In this document: positions 50,924 to 60,336 of the stretch, in pieces
Layout of the letters: every line of letters starts with the position of its first letter
Position numbering within the stretch: position 1 is the stretch's first letter
NCBI RefSeq assembly: GCF_025979705.1
Contig: NZ_CP110136.1
Location: 3,596,001-3,660,000, forward strand
Reading direction: 5' to 3'
Length of the DNA stretch: 64,000 nucleotides
DNA from: Hymenobacter sp. YIM 151858-1
GTDB lineage: Bacteria; Bacteroidota; Bacteroidia; Cytophagales; Hymenobacteraceae
Program-made: the position numbers and the translations under genes
Notes under the pieces: model-generated
Seen by the model: only the letters and a program-made list of their open reading frames with translations
Databases searched by the model: none
Told to the model about the DNA's origin: nothing

Positions 50924-51946
50924 CTACAGCAGCGCCAGGCTGAGCAGTAGCACCGATACCAGCACAAAGCCAATAATGAGCAGGTAAGCCACCGATACCA
51001 GCAGGGCTTTGGCAATGGTTTTGGGCCAGCCCTGCTCGTACACGTGGTGCAAGGCCACCACCAGGTACATAGGCGGGGCCAGTGTAAGCACCCAATCAAA
51101 CCAGTCGTTCTTCAGGAACTTCGTCCAGAGCATGCCCGCCAGCACCAGCACAAACAAAAAGCAGTGCAGGTGCAGCGAAAACACCAGGTGGTTGATGTAG
51201 AGCCGCTTTCGTCGCACGTACAAGCCCTTGAGCAGCAGGGCAAACAGCGGCATCAGCACGAACATCGAGATGGACGCGTTTTTGGTGAGGCGCTGCCGGA
51301 TCTGGTCCACCGTCGACTCGCGCACGCGCGCCCACTGGCGCAGGGCCAGGCGGTTGAGGAAGGTGGGCGCCACGCCCTTGCTGCGAATCAGCGAATCGGT
51401 GCGTGCGGGGCTGGGGTTGCGGGCGTAGCGCTCCAGCTCGGCCGTGCCAAAGCGCACGCGCCCCACCTCAATCGAATCGACGCGGCTGGGCACCTGCGCC
51501 AGAATGTTGGCCTCGAGGTCGGGGCGGGCCTGGGCTACCGCGGCGCGGGTGCTGTCGAGGGCGGCGCTGGCGGCTTGCTGAGCTTGGGCGGTGGTATCGG
51601 CGAGGCGGCGCTCGTCGTGGCCCATTAGCAGGCCCACCAGCAAAAAGAAAACAAAGCTGATGAATACGTACAGCCGGATGGGCGGCACGTAGGCCACGCG
51701 GTGCCCTAGGTTGAACAGGCGCGTAAGCCGCCCGGGCCGAAACAGCAGCAGGCCCAGCGTGCGGAAGAACTTGCTGTCGAAGTGAAACAGGCCTTCGAGG
51801 GTTTCCTCTACCAGGTGCCCGAACGAGAGGTTCAGATCGTGGTTTTCCTGGCCGCAATTGGGGCAAAAGCTGTTGGGGCCGCCGGCAGCCACAAAATCGT
51901 AGCCGCAGTTGGCACAAGCAGGCAACCGGTGCGGGGTGTGCGCCAT
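50924..51946 (-). CDS. DUF3667 membrane protein with zinc ribbon
   Basis: 340 residues. N-terminal zinc ribbon from Cys11, Cys14, Cys28 and Cys31 (CANC ... CPNC), then the DUF3667 signature LEGLFHFDSKFFRTLGLLLF, RPGRLTRLFNLGHRVAYVPP with IRLYVFISFVFFLLVG, a cytoplasmic or loop region of about 100 residues, and four C-terminal membrane segments. Function of the family unknown. Single gene, divergent from nothing; the preceding gene ends at a long palindrome. Confidence 0.9.
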   Translation of the reverse strand: MAHTPHRLPACANCGYDFVAAGGPNSFCPNCGQENHDLNLSFGHLVEETLEGLFHFDSKFFRTLGLLLFRPGRLTRLFNLGHRVAYVPPIRLYVFISFVFFLLVGLLMGHDERRLADTTAQAQQAASAALDSTRAAVAQARPDLEANILAQVPSRVDSIEVGRVRFGTAELERYARNPSPARTDSLIRSKGVAPTFLNRLALRQWARVRESTVDQIRQRLTKNASISMFVLMPLFALLLKGLYVRRKRLYINHLVFSLHLHCFLFVLVLAGMLWTKFLKNDWFDWVLTLAPPMYLVVALHHVYEQGWPKTIAKALLVSVAYLLIIGFVLVSVLLLSLALL

Positions 51947-52027
51947 AGGAGCTTGGGGTCAGCGGCTCGCCGGCCGCGGCCGCAAGTAAGCATTTCCGTG
52001 GCTACGGTTGTGCTTTTTTGCGCACGG

Positions 52028-52077
52028 GCCTAGCCCCTAGGTGCCCGGCCCGGCCCGGGCGCCTAGGGGCTAGGCCT
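52028..52077. repeat. 50-base near-perfect palindrome with two CCTAGG copies
   Basis: GGCCTAGCCCCTAGG at the left is complementary to CCTAGGGGCTAGGCC at the right, and the inner part (GTGCCCGGCCCGG..CCCGGGCGC) pairs with one mismatch, leaving almost no loop. It overlaps the stop codon of the DUF2807 gene and acts as its likely terminator. Second giant palindrome built on CCTAGG arms. Confidence 0.72.
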
Positions 52078-52813
52078 TGCTGACGCGGCCACTGCCCGAA
52101 ATGCGCGAGGTAACGCGCGGCGAGCCGGTGTAGTACACGCTGCCCGAGCCGCTGATGCGGGCATCGAGCGTTTGGGCCACCCCAATGCGGCAATTGCCCG
52201 AGCCGCTGATGTGCGCCGAGCAGCTGTTGGTTTGCAGCCCGGCGGCCTCGATGCGCCCCGAGCCGCTGATGTGCACCTCGGCCGTGGGGCTGGTGCCGCT
52301 CAGGCGCATGCTGCCCGAGCCCGATATGCTGGCTTTGAGGCGCTCGGCCGCTACCGGCACGCGCAAGGCCCCCGAGCCGCTTACCGACAAATCGAGCGCG
52401 GCGGCGCGCAGCGGCTGCTCGGCCTGTATGCTGCCCGAGCCGCTCACGCCCAGGGCCTCCACCTGCGGCATGGTTACGTACACCTTCACGGGCGACTTAA
52501 ACCCGCGCCAGCTTTTCCAGGTGCCTTCGGGTAGGCCGATGCGCAGGCGGCCGTCTTTCACAGTGGTTTGCAGGGTGCGCAGGTCGTCGGGGTTGCCTGC
52601 CAGCTCCACCTTTTGCGTAGCGCCTTGCACCAGTACTACCTCGGCCGCAGTAGCCAACGACAAACGCGTGAAGGCCGGCACCTGGCGTACCTCGCGGGTT
52701 TGCTGGGGGCGGCCGATGGTGCGGGCGGCCGGTGCCGCGTCGGGCCGGGACACCGGCTGGGCGGCGAGCAGCGCCATGGGTAATGCAAGCAGGGGGAGGA
52801 GGGGCGTTTTCAT
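52070..52813 (-). CDS. DUF2807 (head GIN) secreted protein
   Basis: 247 residues; N-terminal hydrophobic signal (LLPLLALPMALLAAQP). The DUF2807 domain starts at VPAFTRLSLATAAEVVLVQG and is built of a beta-helix with regularly spaced SGSG motifs (VSGSGSIQA, VSGSGALRV, ISGSGSMRL, ISGSGRIEA, ISGSGNCRI, ISGSGSVYY, ISGSGRVSK) at turns every 16-20 residues. Such proteins are exported and form short right-handed beta solenoids; role unknown. The regular DNA units around AGCCGCTGATG reflect the repeats. Confidence 0.9.
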   Translation of the reverse strand: MKTPLLPLLALPMALLAAQPVSRPDAAPAARTIGRPQQTREVRQVPAFTRLSLATAAEVVLVQGATQKVELAGNPDDLRTLQTTVKDGRLRIGLPEGTWKSWRGFKSPVKVYVTMPQVEALGVSGSGSIQAEQPLRAAALDLSVSGSGALRVPVAAERLKASISGSGSMRLSGTSPTAEVHISGSGRIEAAGLQTNSCSAHISGSGNCRIGVAQTLDARISGSGSVYYTGSPRVTSRISGSGRVSKA

Positions 52814-52927
52814 GGCCTGGGCTGTTAGCGGTTGGAGTATTCAAGATAGCAGATGTACTGAAACCCCGTACCGTTGCCTCGCCACCGGAAAATGCACGCA
52901 ATCAGTCCCTGATAACCCCAGGCGGCC

Positions 52928-53317
52928 CTAGGTGGCAAGCGCCGGCTCGCGCTGCAGGTAGCTCTGGCCCCAGCCGATCAGCGCATCAAACAACGGCTGC
53001 ACGCGGCGGCCGTGCTCGGTAAGGTGGTACTCCACTTTGGGCGGCACCTGCTGGTACACCGTGCGCTGCACCACGGCATCGAGCTCCAGCTCCCGTAACT
53101 CCTGAATCAGCATCTTTTCGGTGATTTCGGGCATCAGGCGCTTTAGCTCGCCGTAGCGGCGCGGGCCCGCCAGCAAGTAGGAAAGGATGAGCAGCTTCCA
53201 TTTGCCGCCCAGCACGTTGAGGGTGGTGCGCACCGGGCAAAAGGCGTTGGGCGGCGGGGCCTCGCCGCAGGTTTTCCATTCGGTTTCGGCTTGCTGCTGC
53301 TTGGTTAGCTTTACCAT
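52928..53317 (-). CDS. HxlR-family transcriptional regulator
   Basis: 129 residues. Winged-helix region CPVRTTLNVLGGKWKLLILS, LLAGPRRYGELKRLMPEITE and KMLIQELRELELDAVVQRTV, then PPKVEYHLTEHGRRV, all signature HxlR. Cys27 at the conserved CPV position may be redox-active. Divergently transcribed from the NmrA-type gene, which it probably regulates. The TAG stop codon lies in CCTAGG (52927-52932). Confidence 0.93.
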   Translation of the reverse strand: MVKLTKQQQAETEWKTCGEAPPPNAFCPVRTTLNVLGGKWKLLILSYLLAGPRRYGELKRLMPEITEKMLIQELRELELDAVVQRTVYQQVPPKVEYHLTEHGRRVQPLFDALIGWGQSYLQREPALAT

Positions 53318-53354
53318 GGAAAAAAATAAAGTGCCTGATTATCAACAAAACTAC

Positions 53355-53381
53355 CCAAAAGGTAAGTAGCCTACTTTTTGG
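53355..53381. promoter_or_regulatory. Candidate HxlR operator
   Basis: CCAAAAGGTAAG (53355-53366) and CCTACTTTTTGG (53370-53381) form an inverted repeat with 10 of 12 matches and a 3-base spacer, centred in the gap between the divergent regulator and NmrA genes. Confidence 0.5.
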
Positions 53382-53487
53382 TTGGTACTTGCCCGAAACG
53401 AAGGTAAGCAGCGTCCTTTGAACAGCCAACGCGGCCCAGGTGGCCAGCGTGGTTTTCCGCAAGTTCAACCCTCACGTACCCATTGTT

Positions 53488-54414
53488 ATGTCGAAGCACA
53501 TTGTAGTTACGGGCGCCACCGGCAACATCGGCGGCCGCCTTGCCCACGAGCTATTGCGCCTCGGGCACCGTGTAACAGCCGTTGCCCGCTCCGCCGAGCG
53601 CCTCGATGCCCTGCGCCAGGCCGGGGCCGAAGTACGGCCCGGCCAACTCAGCGACGTAGCCTTCCTGACCGACGTGTTGCGCGGAGCCGATGCCGCTTTT
53701 CTGATGCTGCCGCCCCACGTAACCGCCCCCGACAACCTGGCTTACCAGGACGACCTAGGGCAGGCCATTGCCGGGGCGGTGCGCGCTTCGGGGCTGAAGC
53801 AGGCCGTGAACCTGAGCAGCATTGCCGCCGATTTGCCTGCCGGTACCGGGCCCATTGTGGGCGTGCACCGGCAGGAGCAGCGCCTCAACGCCATCGAAGG
53901 GTTGAGCGTGGTGCACCTGCGCCCGGCCTACTTCATGGAAAACTTCCTGCCCAACATCGGCCTGATACTGGGCATGGGCATCAACGGCTCGGCCACGCGC
54001 CCCGAGCTGGCCTTCCCGATGATTGCCACCCAGGACATTGCCGCCCGCGCCGCCGCGCTGCTCGCCGAATCGGTTTTGCCCGCGGGCCACTCGGCGCAGC
54101 TGCTGCTGGGGCCGCGCAACTACTCCATGCAGGAGGCTACCGCCGTGCTGGGCGCCGCCATTGGCCGCCCCGAGCTGCCCTATGTGCAGTTTCCGTACGA
54201 GCAGGCCAAACAAGGGATGATAGGCGCCGGCTTGTCGGAGTCGATGGCTGATTTGTACATCGAAATGACGCAAACCCTGAACGCCGAAAAAGCCATGGTG
54301 CACGAGGTGCGCACCCCCGACAATACCACGCCTACCACCTTGGAGCATTTTGCCCAGCAGGTGTTTGCGCCCGCGTACCGGGCCGCTGCGGGTGCCGCGC
54401 AGCCGGTGGCCTAG
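53488..54414 (+). CDS. NmrA-family NAD(P)-binding protein
   Basis: 308 residues from ATG 53488. Rossmann motif GATGNIGGR at 9-17 follows a VV beta strand. Later LRGADAAFLMLPPHVTAPDN, FPMIATQDIAARAAAL and LGPRNYSMQEATAVLG are standard for NmrA/QorB-like quinone reductase relatives. NAD(P)H-dependent oxidoreductase or redox sensor. The divergent HxlR regulator suggests induction by an electrophile or quinone. Confidence 0.9.
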   Translation: MSKHIVVTGATGNIGGRLAHELLRLGHRVTAVARSAERLDALRQAGAEVRPGQLSDVAFLTDVLRGADAAFLMLPPHVTAPDNLAYQDDLGQAIAGAVRASGLKQAVNLSSIAADLPAGTGPIVGVHRQEQRLNAIEGLSVVHLRPAYFMENFLPNIGLILGMGINGSATRPELAFPMIATQDIAARAAALLAESVLPAGHSAQLLLGPRNYSMQEATAVLGAAIGRPELPYVQFPYEQAKQGMIGAGLSESMADLYIEMTQTLNAEKAMVHEVRTPDNTTPTTLEHFAQQVFAPAYRAAAGAAQPVA

Positions 54415-54442
54415 TTTTGCCCCACCTACAGCCGTGTTGCAC

Positions 54443-54477
54443 AGCCCCCGCCGGCAATCCGCCGGCAGGGGCTTTTT
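54443..54477 (+). terminator. Terminator of the NmrA gene
   Basis: AGCCCC and GCCGGC pair with GCCGGC and GGGGCT (54443-54472, one mismatch, loop AATCC), followed by five T residues. Confidence 0.82.
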
Positions 54478-54516
54478 GTTAAGGCTTGCGTATGCATTCG
54501 CAACCCTTGCCCCGCC

Positions 54517-54948
54517 ATGCCCGATAAGCTGCTGCTTCTGCTGAATTTTGCCCTGGCCGCCTACCTAACCGGCGTTATCTGGACGGTGCAGCTCGTGCAC
54601 TACCCCGGCTTTGCCCTGGTGTCGGCCGAGGCCTTTCGGGCCTACCACCAGGCGCACCTAGGGCGCATGGGCTGGGTGGTGATGGCGCCCATGGTAGCCG
54701 AACTGCTGGCGGCCGCGTGGTGGGCCTGGGCGGCGCGCTCGGCCGCCAGCTGGTGGAGCCTGGGCCTGGTGGCATTTGTGTGGGCCGTTACGTTCTTTGT
54801 GTCGGTGCCGCTGCACAACCGCCTGGCTACCACCCACGGCCCCGAAACCCAACTGGCCGTATACGCCCTGGTGCGCACCAACTGGCTCCGCACCCTGGCC
54901 TGGAGCGCCCGCCTGGGCCTGCTGGGCTGGGTGTTGGTTAGGACTTAG
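54517..54948 (+). CDS. Small membrane protein (DUF1772-like)
   Basis: 143 residues with four membrane segments (LLLLLNFALAAYLTGVIW, MAPMVAELLAAAWWAWAA, LGLVAFVWAVTFFVSVPL, LAWSARLGLLGWVLV). The FVSVPLHNRLAT segment and RTNWLRTLAWSARLGLL near the end are typical of small integral proteins in the DUF1772-like group; others of the same size are uncharacterised. No enzymatic signature. Confidence 0.7.
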   Translation: MPDKLLLLLNFALAAYLTGVIWTVQLVHYPGFALVSAEAFRAYHQAHLGRMGWVVMAPMVAELLAAAWWAWAARSAASWWSLGLVAFVWAVTFFVSVPLHNRLATTHGPETQLAVYALVRTNWLRTLAWSARLGLLGWVLVRT

Positions 54949-55068
54949 GTTTTAGGGGTCAGAACTGAGAGCTTAGCCTTCAGAGCTTAGTCTTAAAGCC
55001 AGCCCCCTAGGTGCCGAAACCAAGCCCGGCCCCGCGGGGCTAGCAAGGGCATAACATGCCCACGCCCA

Positions 55069-55102
55069 ATTCATAATTATTAATTCATAATTCAGAATTA
55101 AC
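55069..55102. repeat. AT-rich repeat upstream of arfB
   Basis: ATTCATAATTATTAATTCAT and related units in otherwise GC-rich DNA. Nearly the same sequence as 17577-17612. It may contain the promoter for arfB but no box could be fixed. A direct repeat of GAGCTTAG lies near 54969-54990, and CCTAGG is at 55006. Confidence 0.5.
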
Positions 55103-55106
55103 AGAA

Positions 55107-55511
55107 ATGCTGCCTCCGCCCGATGCTTTTTTGCCTGAGCTCCAATTCCAGACTGCTCGCAGCAGCGGGCCGGGCGGGCAAAACGTGAACAAGGTTGAAA
55201 CCAAGGTGGAGCTGCGCTTTCAACCCGGGGCCTCAGCCGTGCTCACGGAGGAGCAAAAGCAGCGGCTGCTCGAAAAGCTGGCCTCGCGCCTCACGGCCGA
55301 GGGCGTGCTCATCGTTACGGCGCAGGAGTCGCGGAGCCAGCAGCGCAACAAGGAGCTGGCCGTGCAAAAGTTTTACGAGCTGCTGCAGCGCAGCCTGCAT
55401 CGGCCGAAGGCCCGCAAGGCTACCAAGCCCGGCGCGGGCGCCGTGCGCAAGCGCCTCGAAGGCAAGCGGCGCCAATCCGAAAAGAAAGCCAACCGCCGCG
55501 GCGACTACTAG
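55107..55511 (+). CDS. arfB: Alternative ribosome-rescue factor B (ArfB)
   Basis: 134 residues. RF-1-like domain SSGPGGQNVNKVETKVELRF with the catalytic GGQ at 23-25, then VLIVTAQESRSQQRNKELA and a basic disordered tail (KRLEGKRRQSEKKANRRGDY) that enters the mRNA channel of stalled ribosomes. Size fits the ICT1/YaeJ family (about 130-140). It hydrolyses peptidyl-tRNA on non-stop ribosomes. Convergent with the gene ending at 55518, with only a few bases between the stops. Confidence 0.93.
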   Translation: MLPPPDAFLPELQFQTARSSGPGGQNVNKVETKVELRFQPGASAVLTEEQKQRLLEKLASRLTAEGVLIVTAQESRSQQRNKELAVQKFYELLQRSLHRPKARKATKPGAGAVRKRLEGKRRQSEKKANRRGDY

Positions 55512-55517
55512 CGGGGT

Positions 55518-56234
55518 TTAGTTAAGATCCAGGCCGAACAGCACGCCAACCCAGGGCTTGTGCTGGTAAATCCAGTGGCGTCCATCGGGGCCGAACAGGT
55601 GGTCGGCACCTAGGGCCAGGCCAATGTTGAACACGCGCGCATCGTAAATAAAAGCCGCGCCGGCGTGGGCCACCATGCCCTCGTACTCGGCCACGGCGGC
55701 GCGCTGGTTGGTTACGTCGGGGTTGATGACGGCGGCGCCCAGCCCGGCAAACAAGCCGTAGCCAAAGCCTAGGTCGCGCACGGCAGGCGGGCGGCCGGGG
55801 CGGCGGCCGGGCGAGCTGAGGTGATAAAAATCGAGGCGCCGGCCCAGGTACAGTGCCGCGTTAAATTGCGTGTTCAGCTGCAAGGGCAGCGGCGCCCGCG
55901 CCGGCCTGATTTTGAAGGGCAGCGTGAAGACATCCACATCGAAGCGGCGCGCCAGCACGGTGGTGTGCTGCCCGGGCGGCAGCGCCACAGCCTGCGCGGG
56001 CGGGGCCTCGTCGGTGGGGGCAAGCAGCAGCGTATCGGTGGCCTGGTGCAGGTAGGCCGATTGCAAGCGGCGGGCATGCAGGGCGGGTACCGTGCTGCGC
56101 AGCACGCGGTAGCGGCCGTCGGGTAGCGTTTCTACTTTGCCCACCACAGTGCAGCCGGCCAGTCCGGCCACGGCCCAGGCGGCCAGGGCCCGGTTGCCAA
56201 GGCTCTTGCGCCAAGCTGCTTGCCTAGGTACCAT
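55518..56234 (-). CDS. Lipoprotein with outer-membrane beta-barrel
   Basis: 238 residues from ATG 56234 (MVPRQAAWRKSLGNRALAAW), with a signal and lipobox VAGLAGC (Cys29); a longer reading from 56579 would overlap mgtE by over 300 bases in another frame. The middle region carries an 'HQATDTLLLAPTD' linker followed by barrel strands (FKIRPARAPLPLQLNTQF, AALYLGRRLDFYHLS, FGYGLFAGLGAAVI, AHAGAAFIYDARVFNIGLAL) and the end PWVGVLFGLDLN. Starts 14 bases after mgtE, so co-transcribed. Family not recognised. Confidence 0.72.
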   Translation of the reverse strand: MVPRQAAWRKSLGNRALAAWAVAGLAGCTVVGKVETLPDGRYRVLRSTVPALHARRLQSAYLHQATDTLLLAPTDEAPPAQAVALPPGQHTTVLARRFDVDVFTLPFKIRPARAPLPLQLNTQFNAALYLGRRLDFYHLSSPGRRPGRPPAVRDLGFGYGLFAGLGAAVINPDVTNQRAAVAEYEGMVAHAGAAFIYDARVFNIGLALGADHLFGPDGRHWIYQHKPWVGVLFGLDLN

Positions 56235-56248
56235 GGCCACGGGCGCGG

Positions 56249-57634
<1,386 letters not shown>

Positions 57635-58042
57635 GAGGCGGCAAAAAGAGTTGTTTCGCTAGGCAAAACGGGGTTAGGTGAAAGGGCGCGCAAAAGTACC
57701 CGAAGGGGCGCAGAAATCCTTCCCTGAGAACGGTTCTGCTTGCAAGAAAATTTCTCGGCCCTAGGTCCGCCGCTGGCGGCCCGGTGGCGGGCAGCCGGAG
57801 CGGGCTGTTTGGGGCTAGCAATCAGCTGGTTACTGCTGGCGCGTGGCCCGTGCCCGGCCGGCGCCTGCACCGCGTACGCCGCCCCGCTGCCCAGGTGCCT
57901 GCCGGCGTACGCGGTGCAGGCAGCCAAGCCACCCGGCGGCGGCAATAGCGGCGGTTGGCAGCGCATTTCGTAGCTTTTTCGGCGGGGCCACGTAGCAGAA
58001 GCCTGGTGCCCGTATCCATCAGTGCCTTTTTACGCATCCGTT
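57635..58042. other. Intergenic region with a 19-bp perfect inverted repeat
   Basis: A 408-base gap between divergent mgtE and cyanophycinase genes. 57863-57881 (GCCTGCACCGCGTACGCCG) is exactly complementary to 57903-57921, with a 21-base spacer. Neither gene ends here, so a terminator is not needed. It may be a transcribed regulatory hairpin, an operator or a small-RNA terminator; T residues do not follow on either strand. A CCTAGG is at 57760-57765. No gene was found. Confidence 0.55.
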
Positions 58043-58876
58043 ATGCCCAATCCTACGATTCCGCGCGGTACGCTTATCGCCCTAGGTGGTGGCAACGACG
58101 ACCCGCTCCTGGACCTTGTCAGCCAGCTGGTGCCCACGCCCGATACGCCCGTGGAGGTAATAACCACGGCCGTGCCGCGCTACCCCGTAAAAACCGGCAA
58201 AGCCTACGTGCAGGCGCTCAACGAAATGGGCTGCACCAACGTGCGCCACTTGCGCATCGATGCCAAACACCCCGCCTCCAACCCGGCTACGCTGCGCCGC
58301 CTCGAGCAGGCCGGGGCCGTGTTCTTTACCGGCGGCGACCAGGAGAACATCACCGACTACTGGCTTGATACCCCGGCCGTGGAGCTGCTCTGCGAGCGGT
58401 ACCACCACGACCCGAACTTCATCGTGTCGGGCACCAGCGCCGGCGCCTCCGTAATGCCCGCGCACATGATCGTATCGGGCTACGGCTACCGCTCGCTTAC
58501 CAAAGGCGGCATCGAAATGGCCCGCGGGCTGGGGCTGATTTCGTACGTGTACATCGATCAGCACTTCGTGGAGCGCGGGCGCTTCAACCGCCTCTCGCAC
58601 GCCGTGCTCAAACACCCCACCACCCTGGGCATTGGCCTGGCCGAGCAAACGGGCATCATCATCCGGCACGGCCGCGAAATGGAGGTGTTCGGCGACGGCG
58701 TGGTAACCATCGTCGACGGCAACGAAATGCGCCACGACAACCTAGGGCGCGTGGGGCGCGGCGAGGCCGTTGGCGGGCAAAACCTGCGCGTGCACCTGCT
58801 GGTAGCCGGCCAACGCCTCGACCTGCGCACGCGCCGCATACTGGAGCTTGCCCCTGCCGAAGGGGAGGCTTCCTAG
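58043..58876 (+). CDS. Cyanophycinase-like peptidase (S51 family)
   Basis: 277 residues from ATG 58043; a GTG seven codons upstream (58022) is the alternative. Motifs: GTLIALGGGNDD, VFFTGGDQENITDYW, IVSGTSAGASVMPAHMI with nucleophile Ser132, and YVYIDQHFVERGRFNRLSHA. Cyanophycinases release beta-Asp-Arg dipeptides from cyanophycin. No cyanophycin synthetase (cphA) is in the window, so another peptide substrate is possible. The TAG stop codon lies within CCTAGG (58872-58877). Confidence 0.88.
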   Translation: MPNPTIPRGTLIALGGGNDDPLLDLVSQLVPTPDTPVEVITTAVPRYPVKTGKAYVQALNEMGCTNVRHLRIDAKHPASNPATLRRLEQAGAVFFTGGDQENITDYWLDTPAVELLCERYHHDPNFIVSGTSAGASVMPAHMIVSGYGYRSLTKGGIEMARGLGLISYVYIDQHFVERGRFNRLSHAVLKHPTTLGIGLAEQTGIIIRHGREMEVFGDGVVTIVDGNEMRHDNLGRVGRGEAVGGQNLRVHLLVAGQRLDLRTRRILELAPAEGEAS

Positions 58877-59061
58877 GTGCCGGCCGCGCCAAATAACAAG
58901 GCAGCACGGCACGGGCCTATTCACTAGTTGAATAATCCTTCTAATATTGGCTTCGGATGGCATCTTGAATGACGTCTCAAATAGTAGGCATGCCGCATTG
59001 TAGGATGCCTGCAACCCCATACATTTAGCTCCCACAACCCTTTTTCCCTTTTCCTTTGGGT

Positions 59062-60312
59062 ATGAACCTAAAACATCTACTATTTGCCGGCGGAGCCCTG
59101 CTGGGCGCCACGGCCGCGCAGGCGGGTGGCTTCCAGCTCACGCTGGCCGGGCAGAAAAACAACGGCATGGGTGGCGTAGGTACGGGCCTGGCCCTCGATC
59201 AGGCCGCCATGTTCTACAACCCCGGCGCGCTGGCTATGGTGCGTGAGCGGGGCGTGCAAATCGGCGTAAATGCTACGCTGGCACGGCAGGCATTTCGGGC
59301 GCAGTACGGCGGAGCCGAGCGGCAGCTCGACAACACCGTGAGCACGCCCTTCAACTTCTACGCTGGTTTTGGGCCGGCCGAAGGCAAATGGAAAGCGGGC
59401 ATCGGCGTGTACACGCCCTTTGGCTCGCGCCTCGATTACGCCGACAACTGGGAAGGCCGCACCGCCCTCACCAGCATCGATCTGAAATCGATTTTTGTGC
59501 AGCCCACCGTAAGCTACGCCCTCACCGACCAACTGAGCGTGGGTGCCGGCCTGGTGGTGTTTGCGGCCGGTTCGGTAAACCTGCAACGCGACATTCAGGA
59601 CCCCGCCCAAGGCAGCATCGAGCTCGACGGCAAAGCCGACACCAAGTTCGGGTGGAACGCGGGCGTGTACTTCAAGCCTTCGGATAAATTCAGCCTCGGC
59701 ATCAGCCACCGCTCCAAAATGGATGCCGTGGTGTCGGGTGGCGACGTGATTATTTCGGGCGTGAACGCCTCGCTGGCCGACCGCTTTGCCGCCCGCAAGT
59801 TCGACGTAACGCTGCCCCTGCCGGCTACCACCACTATTGGTTTGGGCGTGATGCCCACCGAAAAGCTCACCCTGGGCTTCGACGTGAACTACGCCACCTG
59901 GAGCCGCTACCAGGAGCTGGTGTTCAACTTTGATGCGCCCATCAACGGCCAGACGGTGTCGCGCTCGCGCCGCGAGTACCAGGATGCCCTCACGTTCCGC
60001 CTCGGCGGCCAGTACCAGGTTACCGATGCCCTGACCGTACGCCTGGGCGGTGCCTACGACGAAACGCCGGTGAAAGACGGCTTTGTAACGCCCGAGACCC
60101 CCGACAACGACCGCCTGACGGCTACCGCCGGCGTGAGCTACAAGTTTGGCGAGCGGTTCGGGATTGACGTTTCGGCGCAGTACGTGAACATCGCCAAGCG
60201 CACCCAAACCCAAGAACAGCTGCAGAACAACGGCGTGGCTACCGACCGCGTGGCCGGTACCTACAAAACCGTTGCCGTAGTACCGGGCTTTGGCCTGAAC
60301 TACAACTTCTAA
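59062..60312 (+). CDS. OmpP1/FadL-type outer-membrane transporter
   Basis: 416 residues from ATG 59062. Signal peptide ending QA, then the plug-like start GGFQLTLAGQKNNGMGGVGT, GLALDQAAMFYNPGALAMV typical of FadL, and long beta strands (KFGWNAGVYFKPSDKFSLGI, TTTIGLGVMPTEKLTLGFDV, DALTVRLGGAYDETPVKDGF), C-terminal LNYNF. FadL-type proteins import hydrophobic molecules. Followed at 24 bases by a GDSL lipase gene, a pairing that suggests uptake of acyl chains freed by that enzyme. Confidence 0.92.
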   Translation: MNLKHLLFAGGALLGATAAQAGGFQLTLAGQKNNGMGGVGTGLALDQAAMFYNPGALAMVRERGVQIGVNATLARQAFRAQYGGAERQLDNTVSTPFNFYAGFGPAEGKWKAGIGVYTPFGSRLDYADNWEGRTALTSIDLKSIFVQPTVSYALTDQLSVGAGLVVFAAGSVNLQRDIQDPAQGSIELDGKADTKFGWNAGVYFKPSDKFSLGISHRSKMDAVVSGGDVIISGVNASLADRFAARKFDVTLPLPATTTIGLGVMPTEKLTLGFDVNYATWSRYQELVFNFDAPINGQTVSRSRREYQDALTFRLGGQYQVTDALTVRLGGAYDETPVKDGFVTPETPDNDRLTATAGVSYKFGERFGIDVSAQYVNIAKRTQTQEQLQNNGVATDRVAGTYKTVAVVPGFGLNYNF

Positions 60313-60336
60313 TCACTTGCATTGCCACCCCTCACC

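Noticed and set aside
57740-58037. Short readings in both directions over the 57863-57921 inverted repeat
   Set aside because: They consist mainly of the repeat arms translated in Ala, Gly, Pro and Arg and show no homology pattern.
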